Of a stretch of DNA of 8,425 bases, positions 6,430 through 8,425 are shown piece after piece. Each line of letters opens with the position of its first letter. Within the stretch, counting starts at the first letter, position 1. Position numbers and translations under genes: made by a program. Under the pieces are notes generated by a model that made no database searches, was not told the origin of the DNA, and saw only the letters and a program-made list of their open reading frames with translations. The DNA is from UBA9547 sp044349205 (GTDB lineage Bacteria; Bacteroidota; Bacteroidia; Cytophagales; UBA9547): contig JBIKRJ010000101.1 of assembly GCA_044349205.1 (NCBI GenBank), positions 1-8,425 on the forward strand, in the 5' to 3' direction.

Positions 6430-6981
6430 ATGGAAAATAGAATCATTTCAGTGGGATCGGTTTTCCCAAGTTTCAAAAAAACCGCCGTGGTTTCGTTGGA
6501 AAAAGGCAACGAGTTTTACACCATCAGTTCGGAAGACCACAAAAACGACAAATGGCTGGTCATGTTTTGGTGGCCTAAAGATTTCACCTTTGTTTGCCCG
6601 ACCGAAATAGCCGAATTCAACAAAAGAATTGGTGATTTTGAAGACAGAGACACCCAAATTATAGGAGCCTCGACCGACTCGGAATATGTGCATTTAGCAT
6701 GGAGAAAAAACCACGACGAACTGCGCGACCTGAAGTTTCCGATGCTTGCCGACACATCCAAATCGTTGGCCGAAGAATTGGGTATTTTGAACGAAGAGGA
6801 AAGAGTGGCCTACCGTGTTACTTATATCATAGACCCGCATGGTATTGTGCGATGGGTATCGGTCAATGACATGTCGGTAGGCCGAAATGTAAACGAAGTA
6901 CTGCGTGTGCTGGATGCCTTGCAAAGTGACGAACTATGCCCTTGCAACTGGACAAAAGGACAAGAAACCATCAAAGCATAA
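6430..6981 (+). CDS. ahpC: Alkyl hydroperoxide reductase AhpC (2-Cys peroxiredoxin, mycobacterial-like type)
   Basis: AhpC reduces H2O2, organic peroxides and, in some species, peroxynitrite in the cytoplasm. The 183-residue protein has the peroxiredoxin active site P49-xxx-T53-xx-C56 (PKDFTFVC), with C56 the peroxidatic cysteine, followed by conserved PTE. The C-terminus carries C170 and C172 in CPCNW. This three-cysteine pattern corresponds to C61, C174 and C176 of M. tuberculosis AhpC and differs from the single resolving cysteine of E. coli-type AhpC. In that family the extra C-terminal cysteine takes part in thiol transfer to AhpD. ATG 6430 gives MENRIISVGS, the usual beginning; nearby in-frame upstream extension would run into the promoter. 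ahpD follows 64 bases downstream, and no ahpF is present. OxyR control is expected from the divergent operator. Confidence 0.94.
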   Translation: MENRIISVGSVFPSFKKTAVVSLEKGNEFYTISSEDHKNDKWLVMFWWPKDFTFVCPTEIAEFNKRIGDFEDRDTQIIGASTDSEYVHLAWRKNHDELRDLKFPMLADTSKSLAEELGILNEEERVAYRVTYIIDPHGIVRWVSVNDMSVGRNVNEVLRVLDALQSDELCPCNWTKGQETIKA

Positions 6982-6994
6982 TCAAGTATTAAAC

Positions 6995-7023
6995 AGAGCC
7001 AAGCTTGTCTTGGCTCTTATTTT
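6995..7023 (+). terminator. Hairpin between ahpC and ahpD (terminator or attenuator)
   Basis: AGAGCCAAG (6995-7003) and CTTGGCTCT (7009-7017) form a perfect 9-bp stem around a 5-base loop (CTTGT). The sequence TATTTT follows at 7018-7023, a T-rich but interrupted tail. It has the form of an intrinsic terminator of moderate strength. ahpD starts only 23 bases later with no clear promoter between, so partial read-through, or protection of the ahpC mRNA 3' end, is more likely than complete termination. Confidence 0.7.
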
Positions 7024-7045
7024 CCACCTTAAAAACCATAAAATT

Positions 7046-7642
7046 ATGACCACGACAAGCACCATCAATGAAACATTTGCCAGTATCGTCACTTTGCTCG
7101 ACCTCAAAGACGAAAACATAAAGGGTGGTATTTTGGAAATAGCGGAAAGCAACCACCGCTACATCAAAGACTTGAAAATAAACCTAGGGAATGCCTTGGA
7201 ATGTGAAAGTCTGAGTAAGAAAGAAAGTATTTTGATTGCTTTGGCAACCGTAGCCAACGACAAAAATGAACTTTTGACCGAAGCATTTGGGAAATTGGCC
7301 TTGGAGCATGGCGCCAACGAAGAGGAAATAGCGGAAGTATTTGCTAGCGTTTCCCTCATGAATACCAACAATGTGCTTTACCGTTTTCGTCATTTTATGA
7401 AGAAAGATTACTACGAAAATAGCCCTGCGCGCATCAAAATGAGCATTATGCTAAATCCAGTATTGGGGCACGAACTTTTCGAACTGATAAGTGTGGCCGT
7501 TTCGGCATTGAATGGCTGCGAAAAATGTGTGAGTGCTCACGAAAATTCGCTGTTGCAGAACTATGGTTCGACCGAAGCCAGAATTTACGATGCTGTGAGG
7601 GTGGCCGCGGTGATCAAAGGCATTTCAAATGCCCTGTATTAA
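7046..7642 (+). CDS. ahpD: Alkylhydroperoxidase AhpD (carboxymuconolactone decarboxylase family)
   Basis: AhpD is an all-helical thiol protein. In mycobacteria it reduces oxidised AhpC, drawing electrons from dihydrolipoamide-bearing SucB and lipoamide dehydrogenase, and it has weak peroxidase activity itself. The 198-residue protein is a little longer than the 177 of M. tuberculosis. It carries the full catalytic signature E146-x11-C158-EK-C161-x3-H165 near the C-terminus (NGCEKCVSAHE), matching Glu118, Cys130, Cys133 and His137 of the mycobacterial enzyme. I chose ATG 7046 because the preceding in-frame codons run through the hairpin and the end of ahpC. Its position after ahpC supports the AhpC-reducing role. 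Two stop codons in tandem (TAA TGA) end it. The AhpD-family call is strong; that it is the AhpC reductase here is inference from motif and neighbour. Confidence 0.9.
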   Translation: MTTTSTINETFASIVTLLDLKDENIKGGILEIAESNHRYIKDLKINLGNALECESLSKKESILIALATVANDKNELLTEAFGKLALEHGANEEEIAEVFASVSLMNTNNVLYRFRHFMKKDYYENSPARIKMSIMLNPVLGHELFELISVAVSALNGCEKCVSAHENSLLQNYGSTEARIYDAVRVAAVIKGISNALY

Positions 7643-7690
7643 TGAATAGGTTTTGAAATATAGCGGTGTTATATACATGAAATAAAATAC

Positions 7691-7730
7691 ACAAAATGAT
7701 TGTGCTACCTTTTTGTGGTTCTCATTTTGT
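7691..7730. repeat. Inverted repeat downstream of ahpD, upstream of lepA
   Basis: ACAAAATGA (7691-7699) and TCATTTTGT (7722-7730) are perfect 9-base inverted arms with 22 bases between. A second, overlapping pairing is CACAAAA (7690-7696) with TTTTGTG (7711-7717). The right arm is followed by AGTTTTG. The stem is AT-rich, so it would be a weak terminator for ahpD; since it also covers the lepA promoter region it may instead be a regulatory site, or chance in AT-rich DNA. Confidence 0.4.
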
Positions 7731-7740
7731 AGTTTTGTAG
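7712..7740 (+). promoter_or_regulatory. Candidate lepA promoter with repeated TTTTGTRG
   Basis: TAGTTTTG (7730-7737) is an exact match to the Bacteroidota -7 element TAnnTTTG. Transcription would begin near 7744 with a leader of about 30 bases. TTTG at 7712-7715 is a possible -33 box, but the 14-base spacing is shorter than the usual 19 or so. The octamer TTTTGTAG occurs twice in tandem (7725-7732 and 7733-7740), with TTTTGTGG at 7711-7718. A perfect palindrome CTTTTAAAAG (7742-7751) lies at the expected start site. Confidence 0.45.
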
Positions 7741-7772
7741 TCTTTTAAAAGGCCGAACAGTATTTATTCTTC

Positions 7773-8425
7773 ATGAAACACATCCGTAATTTTTGTATCA
7801 TCGCCCACATAGACCATGGAAAAAGCACCCTGGCCGACCGTCTGTTGGAACACACGCAAACGGTAGCCAAGCGCGATATGATGGCGCAAGTCCTAGACAA
7901 TATGGACTTGGAACGCGAACGTGGCATCACCATCAAAAGCCACGCCATACAGATGGACTATTTCTACGAAGGGGAAAAATACACCTTCAACCTTATTGAC
8001 ACACCTGGCCACGTCGATTTTTCGTACGAAGTGTCGCGTTCCATTGCGGCCTGCGAAGGTGCGCTGCTAGTGGTGGACTCGTCGCAAGGAATAGAGGCAC
8101 AAACTATTTCGAACCTTTATTTGGCTATTTCGCACGACTTGGTCATAATTCCAGTGCTAAACAAAATAGACCTTCCACACGCCATGCCCGAAGAGGTGAA
8201 AGACGAAATTGTGGACCTGATAGGATGTAAAAGAGAAGAAATAATACCCGCAAGCGGAAAAGCAGGCATTGGAATCGAAGACATCCTTCGTGCTGTGGTA
8301 GAAAGAATTCCCTCACCAAAAGGTGATGTGAATGCACCACTGCAAGCCTTGATATTTGATTCAGTTTTCAACTCGTTCCGCGGAGTGGAAGTCATGTTCC
8401 GTGTGTACAATGGTACCATCAAAAA
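7773..8425 (+). CDS. lepA: Elongation factor 4 (LepA), N-terminal part, cut by window end
   Basis: LepA/EF4 is a ribosome-binding translational GTPase linked to back-translocation and ribosome assembly. The frame is open to the window edge: 217 complete codons, a little over a third of the usual 600 or so. The GTPase signatures are in order: G1 AHIDHGKST (11-19), the G2 region RERGITI (49-54 region, Thr53), G3 DTPGH (76-80, with the catalytic-type His80), G4 NKID (130-133) and G5 SGK (161-163, usually SAK). The start MKHIRNFCIIAHIDHGKST is characteristic of LepA rather than EF-Tu or EF-G, and the last part (QALIFDSVFNSFRGVEV) enters domain II. ATG 7773 is the only sensible start. No lepB is visible because the gene runs off the window. 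It seems to be transcribed from its own promoter after ahpD. Confidence 0.95.
   Translation, partial: MKHIRNFCIIAHIDHGKSTLADRLLEHTQTVAKRDMMAQVLDNMDLERERGITIKSHAIQMDYFYEGEKYTFNLIDTPGHVDFSYEVSRSIAACEGALLVVDSSQGIEAQTISNLYLAISHDLVIIPVLNKIDLPHAMPEEVKDEIVDLIGCKREEIIPASGKAGIGIEDILRAVVERIPSPKGDVNAPLQALIFDSVFNSFRGVEVMFRVYNGTIK

Noticed and set aside
1..8425. Search by eye for tRNA, rRNA, CRISPR repeats, insertion-sequence ends, toxin-antitoxin pairs and phage genes
   Set aside because: No cloverleaf, regularly spaced repeats, transposase motifs or terminal inverted repeats were seen; coding genes fill nearly the whole window.

Overview
The window reads as ordinary chromosomal DNA from a member of the Bacteroidota (Cytophagia- or Chitinophagia-like is my guess; I cannot name the genus). 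Three things point that way. Start codons lack a purine-rich Shine-Dalgarno sequence and follow A/T-rich leaders. Several intergenic regions carry the Bacteroidota -7 promoter element TAnnTTTG or close variants. The proteins, including HslV with a six-residue propeptide and a long phosphoenolpyruvate carboxylase, have a Bacteroidota flavour. I see no mobile element, CRISPR array, tRNA, rRNA or obvious recent insertion, and no gap without a gene exceeds about 130 bases.

Layout from left to right: the C-terminal end of a membrane protein (2-334) is followed three bases later by hslV (338-877), the peptidase of the HslUV protease. Next is ppc (994-3765), a 923-residue phosphoenolpyruvate carboxylase. 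After a short AT-rich promoter region come a membrane fatty acid desaturase with a QIEHH third histidine box (3846-4952) and, three bases later, an unrecognised lysine-rich 144-residue protein (4956-5390). That pair ends in a four-base tail-to-tail overlap with oxyR on the minus strand (5387-6319).

The most coherent unit is 5387-7642. oxyR is divergent from ahpC (6430-6981), and ahpD (7046-7642) follows ahpC. OxyR has its redox cysteines at residues 199 and 208, the same numbers as in E. coli. The 110-bp divergent region holds an exact 15-base match to the E. coli OxyR half-operator, with a degenerate second half ending against the probable ahpC -33 element. AhpC has the three-cysteine, C-terminal CPCNW layout of mycobacterial AhpC, and AhpD keeps the E-x11-CxxC-x3-H signature. 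The expected function is peroxide-induced peroxide reduction, with AhpD rather than an AhpF flavoprotein recycling AhpC. A 9-bp hairpin between ahpC and ahpD may let less transcript reach ahpD. The window ends inside lepA (7773 to the edge), which encodes elongation factor 4.

I found no clear evidence of a wholly new system. The best leads are the OxyR/AhpC/AhpD module with its near-textbook operator, the altered aspartate-site residues in the PEP carboxylase, and the unknown protein tightly coupled to the desaturase.
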